64,000 nt of DNA. Origin: Magicicada septendecula (taxonomy: Eukaryota > Arthropoda > Insecta > Hemiptera > Cicadidae). How positions within the stretch are numbered: the first letter of the stretch is position 1; every line of letters starts with the position of its first letter. The notes below the pieces were generated by a model. The model had not been told where the DNA came from and did not search any database. It was given only the letters and a program-made list of their open reading frames with translations. Positions 20,845-31,720 of the stretch are shown here, piece after piece. The translations under genes and the position numbers were made by a program. Where the stretch lies: assembly GCA_034769895.1 (NCBI GenBank), contig CM068367.1:90792399-90856398 (forward strand), read 5' to 3'.

Positions 20845-21763
20845 GTAATCTAAGTTTGTATAACTGTAAGAGATACAAACAGAACAATGGTGAATGGCAA
20901 ATGAAAAAGTGAATAAGGTTTAAGTGAGTGAGAAAATGGTTTGTAAGATTGCTACATCATGTCAGTTGTGGAAAACATGTTTTTGCTTTACTTGTATCAT
21001 CATAGTGACATCCAAAGAGAAGGCTGTGGACAAAAATTTCATAAATAGACAAACATTTTGTCAGTAACTCATTTATTATGAAAACGCACTTTCTTCTACA
21101 CTATATGTGTGAGAGCTATCGTAAAATGCACTGCGTTGGATCACCAACTCTATATACCAGATCTGATCTCATGCGACTTTTTTTAGAAGTACTAAAAGAC
21201 ATACATTTTTATAATTCTAATGGCATAAGAGAAATTCAATGTCTTTAAAGGTAATCTCAGAAAGCCAGTCCCATAACTGCTTTGAAGGTGGACAAGGCAC
21301 TGGCATTGGTGTTTAGTTTCCCAAGATGATTACTTCAATTAAGAGGATTGCAGTGAAAATTCACAATAAGGAATGTAGAAATTTTTACTTGCACCACATT
21401 TGCAAACTTTATTGTCATACCTTGCTCTGTTTTGAAGTCTACAAAACTATTTCAAAATTAAGATATCTTTTTAATTAAGCATTCCATGTATTTATAACTT
21501 ACATGATGTGAACACGATGTGTCATTAATGAGACTGATTCATTAATGAAAGCAGTTGTTAAGTTTTTAGATTGAAAGTATTTGTCCATGTGTTTTTAAAT
21601 TTACAGCACCTATTGTAAGTGTGACATATAACCGTGCTCTTTTTCTCTTTACGAATGTAGATTGATTACCTGGCATAGTTGGTACATAGGTATAATGTTT
21701 GATCTTTTTTCACAAACATTTGGTAACTATTTATCAATTACTCTCACTATATACAGGACAAGT

Positions 21764-21871
<108 letters not shown>

Positions 21872-22422
21872 ATATTTATATACCATCTCACCACAAACTG
21901 AGTAGAAGTGTTGCATTGTTAAAAAAGGGTCTTTTCTTTTTTCATTTAAATGTATTAATTAAACACTTTGACAAACAAAGTTTGAGCAAACATCATTTGG
22001 ATGAGTGTTTTACCACGATAACTTTGGATTTGTTTGTGCTACTGACTTCAGATGTGTTGCTCTTGTCTCTGTGTTGTGTCTGTCTTGTGTATATGTTGAA
22101 TATTTTTTACTTTACCCTAGTTTTATTGTTTTTTAAATTATAGAGTAATCGAACATGGGAAGTGTACAGTCTCTTTAAAGTTAAGTAACAAATAGCTTTA
22201 GATTCTCCAAAGGCCTTAAACAAGAATGATGTTGTCATAAATTGCATTTAAATTCTATCTTGAATGTTCTAAAAGTCTGTAACAATAAATTGAACAAGAC
22301 TCGGCAACATGCTCTGCATGCAATAATTCTGTGTGTATAGTTAAATCAGACTAGCCTAAGACTATGACGATATGGAAGAAATTTATAGAGGAATATTTTA
22401 AAAGTAAGGATTGGATATATTT

Positions 22423-22535
22423 AATATCACTATTACTTTAACGACTCGGAACACTAGGTTTTTTATAAGTAAAAGCAAAAAGTTTTACCTTATAAAAAAC
22501 CTAGTGTTCCGAGTTGTTAAAGTAATAGTGATATT
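22423..22535. repeat. Foldback/MITE-like palindrome
   Basis: Left arm 22423-22474 and right arm 22483-22535 are reverse complements with one mismatch and one 1-base indel, separated by about 8 bp. The near identity of the arms suggests recent origin or conversion. No flanking TA or other duplication is obvious. Confidence 0.85.
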
Positions 22536-22939
22536 AGTTAAGTAACGGACACGTCATGGACAACGAAATCCATGGATATATTTATATATCTGTGTCAAAA
22601 CGTGTAAGCTCCATCTCTCACAAACAACACATGAACACTTGATAAATGGTCTTTTTCAACGTATACTTTATGTTTGAACTATGCTTGAACAAAATGGGCA
22701 GTATGTTTGACATATACCCTCTACTACACATACATGTCTCCCCCTGATCATATGTATCTCATCCAGGGTTGGTTGGAGGACATTTCTCTCCTTCAAATTT
22801 GTGTTTTTTAAGAAGTTAGTATTGTGGAGATTGAAGTGACTCAAATCACCGTCCCCTATTTTTACAGCTTAACAACCATCATTTTTCTAGCTGTACAGAT
22901 GACTATCATAGATGAAATTATCTGGTGCACCACAAATCT

Positions 22940-23370
22940 GTGCATCCCTGTGATATCATCCAACAGTCTGCAGTTAAGGTAATTTACTCTATATATGATG
23001 TGCTTACCTCAATTAGAGGAAGAAACATCTTAGGGAGGACAACCATTTACAATATAAACATCTTTCAGTGGGACAAAAGTATACAAGAAATAATACAAAA
23101 ATTTAACACTCTCATAAAACGAATTGTTACATATAGAAATGAGGTGTGGCCCATCAAGGGCAGGGCAGAAAATTACTCAATATAAAAGAATTGACTTTAG
23201 CACAAGCTGCAATATTTGCAGGATCTGAAAAATTTGAAAAATCAAAGGAAGAGATATAAAGAATACTCCATACACAGTTACAAAAAAAATAAGGAAAAAT
23301 CCATTGAGGGTTTACAATATATGTAAAAAATAGGGGAAGAAAAAGCAAGTCTTCTTATGGAATGCACCAT
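22940..23370 (+). pseudogene. Degenerate LINE RT C-terminal relic
   Basis: A frame at 22925-23185 contains ILGRTTIYNINIF and IVTYRNEVWPIKGRAEN, resembling the LxYGxExWxxK region at the end of LINE reverse transcriptases (RTE/CR1-like). After stops, codons giving IDFSTSCNICRI and QVFLWNAP follow in order, resembling the FWRRSA..R and L.W.P blocks. Heavily mutated; the clade is uncertain. Confidence 0.4.
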
Positions 23371-23689
23371 GAAATATATTGTGCGGTAGAAATACATGAC
23401 TGTTTTTGAAATCAAATTACACAGTAATTACAAGGAGTTAATTTTTATTCATTTTCTAACATAAACATGTATGTTTGCTATTATTTATGCTACAAGGAAA
23501 AAATTCAATAAAAGAAAAATTAAGTTCAGAAAATAACATCTTATAAATGTCAGCACACTGCTGGAGATAGTCTACGAAACTTTCATCGCAAACTGGGTAC
23601 ATTTTTTGATACGGCATTTATCTTGTGTTTAATTGGTAGGTACTCTTATTCATGATAATATGTGTAGTTTGTCTGTGTAAATTTTGGAT

Positions 23690-24507
23690 TTCAGGTAACC
23701 CCCACAGGAAACAAATCAAATATTGAAAGATTGAGTGAAAGGAGTGACCACGTGTTGTGTTCGTGGGGGAAAATAAAGCATCCTGGAAACATCCTCCTTA
23801 GGACTTACATCAAAGTCCTTGATGTCTAGGCAGTTGCCTCATCTTGTTGGAACCACAGTTCAGTTTAGTTTGTGTGCCATCTATGATGTTTTGGGGTGAG
23901 GAAGTTTTGCAGCATCAAAACATACCAATCTGCATTTACTAACTTCCTAAAAAATATGAGCCAATCACCCCAAAATTTGCCACCCCATACCATACCATTC
24001 TATGCAAAGTGGAGATTCATGAAGCTGTCTTGGATTCATTACAGACCAATAAAATAAGTTCCAACATTTGATGCCCTCCACATTCCAACATCATCTCTAC
24101 GAAACTTGACATTTTTCCAGTCAGGGGGAGCCTGTTCATGGATGACCATCATTTTGAATGGATGGAAATATAAGTCTGAATGCAAAATTCTTCTGACAGT
24201 TGGGTCAGAGTTAGCTAAAGCGGAGAAATGACATCACAACGAATGGCAAGGGCTAGCCTCAATGTTACTCCTTCAATGTTTCCAATGTATACTCCTTCAC
24301 CTTTAATGTTTTGTGCGGATAATGGCCTTTCTGTTGGTTTTTGTTTTGATACTGCTGCTGTCTCTTCTGAAACTCTCCATCCACACAATACTGTGTTCTG
24401 AATAGACACTCAATCATTGTTGAAATGTTGATGAAATCTTCATGAGTGAGCACAATAGATTCATCGTTTTTAAAAAATGTTTCAACAGTGAAAGCATGGT
24501 ATGTCAT
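23690..24507 (-). pseudogene. Old Tc1/mariner-like transposase relic
   Basis: Minus strand. Near the start: HAFTVETFFKNDESIVLTH, which matches the N-terminal DUF4817-type helix-turn-helix of insect transposases (FAVETYFKN..SVV.T). Then, across many stops, NPRQLHESPLCIEWYGM with LAHIF (pattern NPRELHE.PLH..VTVWCG..GPYFFE), and WFQQDEATA followed by VLRRMFPG (pattern WFQQDGATAHTAR..L.E.FPG). The collinear order of these blocks makes the identification fairly secure in spite of the decay. It belongs to a different lineage from the 18062 element. Confidence 0.65.
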
Positions 24508-25028
24508 GACCTACGGTTCCATGGAAACTGAAATGGCAGCGACTGTAGAGTGCCATGCCCATCATTCTATGACCATTCCACTTGACACATTAACAAAATG
24601 AAAACCTTCAGATATGCCACATCCTACAATGGAGCACATCAAAGAAGAGATTTAAGAAAGAACTGCAAGTGAGTTGTGAACTGAGGTTTTCAATAATATC
24701 TGTGATTAACTAGAGATGTATACATTGGAAGACAACAAAGAACATTATATTTCCAATAAGAAGAAGATCAAAAGTTAAGAAGGGCATTTATAGGATGTGA
24801 AGATTACATTTAAAATACAATTAATATGTAGTTTTTCATGATGTTTTATTTTAAGGAATCAAATTTTATTGTTATTAATTCTCTGCCAGGAATGTGATGT
24901 CTGAAACATCATCTCTTTATATTTAGGCAAATTACATTGCTAGTGACTAGAGATATTGGTATTGTGGTTTTATGAACGTGAGGGTTCCAGTAGCTTGTAT
25001 TATTATCTTGTTGTAGTTGAGTACTCAA

Positions 25029-25067
25029 CCCACTGAAGAAGAGAAACAACATCTTGAAACGTTTGGG
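25029..25067 (+). ncRNA. Hammerhead-like motif, PLE-1-related
   Basis: CCCA, CTGAAGA, one extra A, a short stem (GAG/CTT), GAAAC, GTT and TGGG. The core and stem I are complete; stem II is only about 3 bp with one G-U, so folding would be weak. Confidence 0.5.
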
Positions 25068-25113
25068 AAGTGACAATAGTAAGTTCATAAGTGAAAGTAT
25101 ATATATATTATTA
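25029..25113 (+). repeat. PLE 3'-terminal relic with hammerhead-like motif
   Basis: Related to the PLE-1 ends: after the ribozyme motif it has GTAAGTTCATAAGTGAAAGT and then (TA)n, as at 3208-3240 (antisense) and 5106-5131. No coding part is attached. Confidence 0.6.
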
Positions 25114-26582
25114 ACTTGTATTATTGTTGGATGTCAGGATTACAGGACTTTCTTGTACATTCTCTATTGCTTCCTCCTTCATGCAGTTAAGAATTGTTGT
25201 TTCCAATCTTTTGTTTCCATAAGCTGAAGTTGTTTTTTGGCTGTGGTGTCTAAGTTGAGTATGCTCTAACTCTTGGTTTGTTCAATGTTCTGTTCTCAAC
25301 TTCATAGCCACATCTTCTCCAGTAGTTTCCTTTTATTTCTTTTGTTTATAGCTCCTTTATTTTATTCCTTTTGCAACTCAAAAGTACAGTTACAGATGGA
25401 AATGCTTTCAAGAGTGAATTTATATATGCTTTTAGATTTATTTTCTTTACAAATTTTATCATTACACAACATTGTAGTCTAACTCTTTTGACATAAAATC
25501 AGTAAAATTTGGTAGATCTATGTTGCTAGTTTCTTGCTTACAGAATGCTACCCTAAGAGGCTTAATATTTCCACTGTCAAGGTCCAATTCGACTTTGTCT
25601 GCCCCTACTGCCATATGCAGTATTTTTTCTGTGTTGATCGTACATTGTTCTTTGAAATATTCTTCCTGATGTTTCCTGGATTTCATAAATGTCTGCCAAT
25701 GGTAGAAAAAGACATTGTCTGGTATACTGGATTCCCTTTTTTTAAATTATCTAGTGCCTTTCTTACTTTAAGCAGAGACATGGAAAGCCAAGTAGGTTTT
25801 AACACTACTTAGAAAGCCAAATTTTGTTCACACTAGTTAGCTTATAGGATTTCTTTTGGAAGATAAGAGATTTAAAAATATAATGTCTAAAATTGATTCA
25901 CACGACCTATTGAAAGTAGTGTGGCCCTTATACTGCTCTAGTGCTAGGCTAATAGAAATGTCATGCTTATTTTGATCTTCTAACCAAGTCAGGAACAAGT
26001 TTTATGCTATAATACTTAACTTACAGTGGTGGTTAACAATAACTGATGCTTTTGTTGCAACACTGTCATATGTTCTATTATTCTCACGGTGTCTTCATTC
26101 TTGTTCCAAGAGTAACTGAAGTCTCATGTTTTCTCAACACGTGTCATTTAATTATTCTACTTTAACTTCCATTGTATTCACCACCATCTTTCAGTTCATT
26201 GCAGACTCACTTGCCCTTGCACTGGACTGTGGTTTGGAAGCAAAGTCATACAAACTCATGAAGTATAAACACAAATTAACAAAATCAATTAAAAACTTAA
26301 GATGAAAATGATGTGTGTGAGCAACCATATAAACAATCAGACTAGCATAAACACGCCATTTGAACAAACCATTTATGCGGTGCAGGTGTGTTTTCTTGTG
26401 CAAAACAAACATGCTTTTTTTTATTTAATTTTTCTTTATTGAGAGCCCATTCATAAGCACAAAATGTCATAAGATCCCAAGGCACTGCCTATGTATAGTG
26501 AATTCAGTATCCAATTCTGTAGATATGTCCTTGGACATATAAATACTTTGCAAAAGTAACTGTATTTAATAATTTATTACAG

Positions 26583-26754
26583 GGCAGTAAAATAGAAGAC
26601 TGCAATATCTGTCCACCAAGTGGTTGTCCGGTTATTGTTTATTTACATGCAGGTGCATATCAATCAGATGGAGCTCAAGTGTACGGTGGTAAATACCTTA
26701 TGCAGACTGGAAAAGTTATACTTGCTGTGATTAACTCTCGTGTTGGTACTATGG
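26583..26754 (+). CDS. Carboxylesterase-family gene, internal exon C
   Basis: 172-bp exon; acceptor TTATTACAG, donor ATGG|GTGAGT (phase 1). It encodes GCPVIVYLHAGAYQSDGAQV, the strand leading to the oxyanion-hole loop, then YGGKYLMQTGKVILAVINSR and VGTMG, matching family blocks P.V.VWIHGGG and LV..NYR.G..G. The usual HGGG/HGGA oxyanion motif is H-A-G-A and the NYR is NSR, so catalysis might be altered. The catalytic Ser elbow (G.S.G) exon is not in the window; if the gene is intact, the next intron is longer than 37 kb and contains the nested retroelement complex. Confidence 0.85.
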
Positions 26755-27411
26755 GTGAGTGACAATTAAAATATATATTGATAAAGTTACATGTAAAGAA
26801 AAACAGTATTCTAAAAATACCATATTGTATTCTTATTGTATTACAAACACTGTGTGTGTGTGTGTATTGTCACCGAACAAAAGGCTTGCCGCATGAGAAA
26901 TGGCGCAATCAAACTCTAGTGTTTATGGTGGCCCTAAAAAGGACCAGGTGGCGAGAAAGCTGATGTTGGTCATGGCGCGCTGAGATGTTTGGCGGCTGCG
27001 CCTGCTGTTTGTGGTGTACTGCATTCCTCCTCTTCTTTCGGCATCGGGTGTAGAGTCGGCTGGCGGCCCAGCGAAATCCATCGCTGGCGCGGAACTGGAG
27101 GGCGAAGACGCAAGAACACTGGTTCTATTCTTCGGCCGTTCCTTCCGGCTGACTCCGTGCCGATGTCGTCCGAAAGAGGAGAGGAGATGAAGTGCGTCCG
27201 ATGGCGTGGCGATGAAGAGTGCATCGAAAATTTCTACCGGGGCTGGATTTATGCACTAACCGGGATCGCTGATTGGCTAGCTGTGTCCGCCGCTGGTACC
27301 GGAGAGCAGATGTTCGCATACCGCTGCCATCACTATATATATAGGAATGTTAATTATCGACCGTATTATTATACTGTTAATGATTTATGACCGAACCTCG
27401 AAATCATGAAC

Positions 27412-27412
<1 letters not shown>

Positions 27413-27458
<46 letters not shown>
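27413..27458. repeat. (TA)n microsatellite
   Basis: About 45 bp of alternating TA, immediately upstream of the PLE-3 ribozyme motif. Confidence 0.92.
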
Positions 27459-27460
<2 letters not shown>

Positions 27461-27475
27461 CAATCACTTGGCTGA

Positions 27476-27517
27476 AGGCTGAAGATGGGAGAACAAGATC
27501 TCCCGAAACATGTTCCT
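27476..27517 (+). ncRNA. Hammerhead-like ribozyme, PLE-3
   Basis: AGG (stem I), CTGAAGA, extra T, a perfect 6-bp stem II GGGAGA/TCTCCC with loop ACAAGA, GAAAC, ATGTT, CCT (stem I). Same layout as 63325-63367 with a different but still paired stem II sequence, i.e. compensatory change between copies. Confidence 0.68.
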
Positions 27518-27687
27518 AAAGGAAAAAAGTATATCTTGAGGTAAATTAGTTATAAGTATTATAGTAATATATATATATATATTGCAATGATACGTTTAGC
27601 ATAAGTCTCCATATCAACCACTGACTGCGGTATGGGAACATACGAACGCACGTATGAGTCATGTAAAAGATGTAAATAATGATAAAT

Positions 27688-28966
27688 ATCGGTATGGAGA
27701 ACCATACAGGACTTCCATGTTCTAAGATTTATATTTAAAATCATATTCGAAATGAAATATTTCCATAGAAACTACTTCTTTCTACTTATTGCTTCAGCCT
27801 TAAACCACAGTACTGTGGTCACTAACGTATACCACCTCACGTTTTCGCACTCGATTTTCACTGAGATGGAAGTCGATGGCACTGCCGAAAAGTCTGGTTT
27901 TGCAGAAAACATTGATGGCTAAACAGCCCGGGAAGGAATTCTAACAAAGAACTACTTCTTTGTTGCCGATAACGTAGTACACATACAAAGTTCTTCCCTC
28001 CCCCTTGAACTATAATTTTCATTTATAGAAAATTACCCCCCACCCCGTTCACCTAACCTCTTCATTTATAGATATTTCATCTACGTTTCTACAGTGGATT
28101 ATTATGAGCTTCTTATCAAGATAATTTATTTATCAAAATTAAGTACTTTACTCTTGTTAAAACATAAAACGTTGCAGGTAAACTACCCGTTTCTCTAAAC
28201 CGATCTTCACCAAAATCAATAGACCTTCAGTCCTCTACAATGCAGGGACGCATGCAAAAAAATATTTGATTCTGTTTCTACGGCAGTTATCGATCGTCAT
28301 GAAAACATTTCTCTTATTACAACATAACATGTTTCAGGTAAACTACCCATTTCCCTTTACCGATCTTCACCAAAATCAACAGGCCTTGAGCTCTCTATAA
28401 TTTAGGAAGGTATGCAAAAAAATATTTGATTTTCTTTGAATTTACGGCAGTCATCGTTCGTCATAGAAAAAGTAAAAATTACCCTTGTTAAAACATAAAA
28501 CGTTGCAGGTAAACTACCCCTTTCTCTAAACCGATTTTCACCAAAATCAATAGACCTTCAGTCCTCTACAATTCAGGGCTGTATGGAAAACATTATTTGA
28601 TTCTGTTTGAATTTGTGGCTGCTATCATTTGCCATAGAAGAAATATTACCCTTGATAAGAAAAACGTTGCAGGTAAACTACCCCTTCCTTTTAACCGATC
28701 TTCACCAAAAACAATAGGTCTTGAGTACTCTACAAATCAGGACTGTATGCAAAAAATTGTTTGATTCTGTTTGAATTTGCGGCTCTTATCGTTTGCCATA
28801 GAAAATACCCTTTTAAAACATAAAACGTTGCAGGTAAACTACCCCTTTCCCTTAACCGATCTTCACCAAAAACAATAGATTCTGAGAACTCTACAATTCA
28901 GGGGTGTATGCAAAAGAGTAGTTGATTATGTTTGAATTTGCGGCTGTTATCGTTTGCCATAGAAAA
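27688..28966 (+). repeat. Element X, copy 3
   Basis: Starts ATCGGTATGGAGAACC and runs through the hammerhead-like block (27860-27898, core damaged to CTGAGATGG) into a tandem array (28150-28960). It lacks the 3' microsatellite and terminal hairpin; copy 4 starts directly after it. Confidence 0.75.
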
Positions 28967-30329
28967 AATATCGGTATGGAGAACCATACATGACTTCCAT
29001 ATTCTAAGATTTATATTTAAAATCATTTTCGAAATGAAATATTACCATAGAAACTACTTCTTTCTACTTACTGCTTCAGCCTTAACCACAGTACTGTGGT
29101 CACTAACGTATACCACCTCACGTTATCGCACTCTATTTTCACTGATGATGGAAGTCGATGGCATTGCCGAAACGTCTGGTTTTGTAGAAAACATTGGACT
29201 ACGGCCAAATATCCCGGGAAGAAATTTTAACAAAAACTACTTCTTTGTTGCCGATAATGTTGTACACATATATATAAAAAATATGCATAAAATTAATGGC
29301 TTGTATAAGTTAATGATTGATCTCCATTAAGTAGTGCTCAAGTTTCCAAAGTTTTAATATTATGATGTCCGTAATTAAAACATCAGAGCAGGTTTAGTGT
29401 GAATGAGGGTACACTGTGGACAAAAATTTTCAACATTTCCTATTGAGCGTTGCTTAGAGTAAAGCTGCGAATCTACAGTGTATGTTTCACAGAACAAACA
29501 CGCGAAAAAGAAGGAGCGCTCCGAAGTCACTCATGGATCCTCAGCATCTTGCAGAGGGTTCATTCCCTAAAGACGAAAAGTCTGTCTATGAATCGTTCCT
29601 CTGTAAACACGTGCAGTTACATTGGCCAGCGATCCACAGGAAGCAAATTGATGTCCATTTTTTCGGCTTGCACGCGTTATGTTGGTGTGGGTTTCGGCAC
29701 TTTCCATTTAAAAAGCGTGCAAATGTAAGAAAATAAACATGAGTGAGGCCAGAAATAACGTGAATTGTGTGTGTGTGTCTTACCTGCCTTTTTATTGCTG
29801 TAGGCATAATAATAAAATGGAAACGTAAACGTTACATAACTGAGATATGCTTACCTGCCACGAACGATATATTATTTTATACATGGAGGAGTTCAGTGAC
29901 ATACACACGTACAGAAGAATTATATATATAAAGATATTAACTCATACATAATTTACATTAAAATGAAAAAATTATAATTTTATCTCCTGGCAACAAAATT
30001 ATTTTATTTTTAACAATTACCATTGTTTCAAAAAGTTTAAATGAATTTTCAAGTACTTTACTGTTGTTAAAACGTAAAATGTTGCAGGTAAACTACCCCT
30101 TCCCCTTAACCAATCTTCACCAAAATCGAAAGTCCTTGAGACCTCTACAATTCAGGGACGTATGCAAAAAAATTATTTGATTCTGTTTGAATTTGCGGCT
30201 GTTATCGTTTGCCATAGAAAATACGCTTGATAAAAAAACGTTGCAGGTAAACTACCCCTTCCCCTTAACCGATCTTCACCAAAAACAATAGGTCTTGAGT
30301 ACTCTACAAATCAGGGCTGTATGCAAAAA
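28967..30329 (+). repeat. Element X, copy 4 (left part; split by the nested complex)
   Basis: The full 5' end, ribozyme-like block and the block shared with 15520-15950 (29462-29890) are followed by the tandem array, which is cut at 30330-30342 and resumes at 58158-58170. Removing 30343-58157 together with one copy of the 13-bp duplication restores a continuous array unit, so this is one element. Confidence 0.8.
29139..29179 (+). ncRNA. Hammerhead-like motif in element X copy 4
   Basis: CTGATGA (29142-29148), extra T, GGAAGT..ATTGCC stem II (partly mismatched here; GGCAGT/ACTGCC in sister copies), GAAAC (29169-29173), GTC, TGG. The core blocks are intact. Stem I is short. Confidence 0.5.
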
Positions 30330-30342
30330 ATTATTTGATTCT
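30330..30342 (+). repeat. Left target-site duplication of the nested complex
   Basis: ATTATTTGATTCT; identical copy at 58158-58170. Confidence 0.8.
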
Positions 30343-30686
30343 TAGTACGTAGGCTTTTACGGCCGGTGTCATTATGATTAACTAAAACTTCTGGGCTGAA
30401 AGGCCGTGGTCGAGTGCATGATCTACTGTAGCTAAACGTTTCGGCCACACCACTGGTGGCCATCTTCAGTAGCAAAAAATGTGTTCGAATAGATGACACG
30501 CCGAACACGTCTCCCAATGAACTGGGAACAAGCAACAGTGAGTTACGGCTACGTTGCTTCTATTTATAACTTTTTGGTCGCTTAAGGTGTATCACGCGGA
30601 CCAATGGAAGCCAGCTCGTCATTCTCGATTCTGATTGGCCATGGAAAATAAACCATGCCAGACACTATTTAAGGAGATGCTTTCAC
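30343..30686 (-). repeat. PLE-2 terminal repeat (pLTR), minus copy
   Basis: Same sequence as 44969-45305 and 52644-58157 (interrupted). Read on the minus strand it holds CCAAT-type boxes (GGCCAATCAGAATC, ATTGGTCCGCG), a TATA box (TTATAAATAG, at 30560-30569), the hairpin TCCCAGTTCATTGGGA and the hammerhead motif. This order suggests promoter followed by self-cleaving leader. Confidence 0.8.
30431..30473 (-). ncRNA. Hammerhead-like ribozyme, PLE-2 copy a
   Basis: Minus strand: GCTA (stem I), CTGAAGA, extra T, stem II GGCCAC/GTGGCC-type pairing with a short loop, GAAAC, GTT, TAGC (stem I). All elements intact. Confidence 0.68.
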
Positions 30687-30700
30687 CTCGGCGGTTCAGA
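30687..30700 (+). repeat. Target-site duplication of Jockey-B3
   Basis: CTCGGCGGTTCAGA; second copy at 31397-31410. The trailing GA comes from the Jockey-A1 5' end, proving that B3 inserted after A1. Confidence 0.85.
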
Positions 30701-31396
30701 GCTATTCACAAAGCGCCGGAAAGAACCACGAGGCCGAGTGAGACTCGGTAGAACGTACCTGCCCTGGTCGAGGGAAGTTAAGTACCTCGGTGTCCACCTT
30801 GATCGTCGGCTCACCTGGCGTACCCACGCTGAGACGATGCGAAAGAAAGCGTCCGCTCGTCTCGGTCAACTGTTTCCGATACTTGCCAACAAAGCTATGA
30901 CCCGCAAGCTGGGTAAGTTGATTGTCAACGCGTATCTGTTGCCGATCATTACCTACGCTCTTCCCGTCTGGGGTTACCTCGCAACCGTTCATAAAAGAAG
31001 GTTGCAAAGCGTTCTCGATAGAGGGCTTCGGCTAGCGGCCAAAGTCCCCTATCGGTTTTCTTCTCGTCTCCTGAGAAGAGGACTCGGTGTCCGCTCCTTG
31101 GATGACACCGCAAGGCGACTTGCACGTAAATTTTACGTCCGAGCTGCGAGGACCCAGACAAACCCACTCATAGCTGGCCTTGGCAGGTACCGAATACGTC
31201 CAGGTGAATCTTGGAAACGGCCTCGACTAATACTGTACTAGTCGACCTAGTACGAGCATGTCGTTGTAGCGACCATTAAAAATTAATTAACAATATTCCG
31301 TCTGGACAGGACCACTAGGCAGGAGCCCCTACCGGAGGCTCGGTACTAGGAAACCATTGGGTCGTCTCACGACGCTCAACCCAACAGCTCTGACCA
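30701..31396 (+). mobile_element. Jockey-B3, strongly 5'-truncated
   Basis: Starts inside the RT C-terminus and runs to the same 3' UTR end as Jockey-B1 (..AACAGCTCTGACCA). About 0.7 kb, flanked by a 14-bp duplication. 5' truncation is typical of LINE retrotransposition. Confidence 0.9.
30702..31241 (+). pseudogene. Jockey-B3 RT C-terminal fragment
   Basis: In-frame remnant matching the last 180 or so codons of Jockey-B1 ORF2, with SREVKYLGVHLDRRLTWRTH and LDRGLRLAAKVPYRFSSRLL. No stops, but no catalytic RT domain and no start, so it is non-functional. Confidence 0.9.
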
Positions 31397-31720
31397 CTCG
31401 GCGGTTCAGATCAGTCTACCTAGAGCTGTTGCCAGGGTAGGCTGCGTCACTCTGTATCGCAATTTTGCAGGTGAATTTTACCGTTGTTTATTAATCTTTC
31501 AAAGTGATTTCTTCAACACATCATCATCAGTGTTCATCATCATCATTGTGCATCATTTTACCAGTGTATTGTGTCGTGCGCGTGTGTTTTTGTGACTCGT
31601 GTGCAGTGCGCGTCTGGTGTTCGTGTTCTTTGTCTGTCAGTGTAGTGATTCCGTGCTGGTGAAAGTTACTCTTTCCTAGCCCTTTTTGCGTCTTCGACGT
31701 TCATTTCGGTTAATCCCGAG

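Larger units (their letters stand above)
26860..27600 (+). mobile_element. PLE-3 terminal region (solo)
   Basis: A GC-rich stretch (26960-27320) with a TATA-like CTATATATATAGG (27335) precedes a long TA tract (27413-27458), the hammerhead motif (27476-27517) and the tail TATATCTTGAGGTAAATTAG, which is shared in reverse orientation with 63290-63330. No RT or nuclease is present. The membership of the GC-rich part in the element is inferred from its position. Confidence 0.55.

Noticed and set aside
25462..25812. Overlapping frames of 74 and 92 codons on opposite strands
   Set aside because: No recognisable domain on either strand and no repeat copy in the window; left as intron sequence.
26989..27390. 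133-codon frame in GC-rich DNA
   Set aside because: GC-rich sequence lowers stop frequency, a frame of similar length is open on the other strand, and no motif was seen; treated as part of the PLE-3 terminal region.
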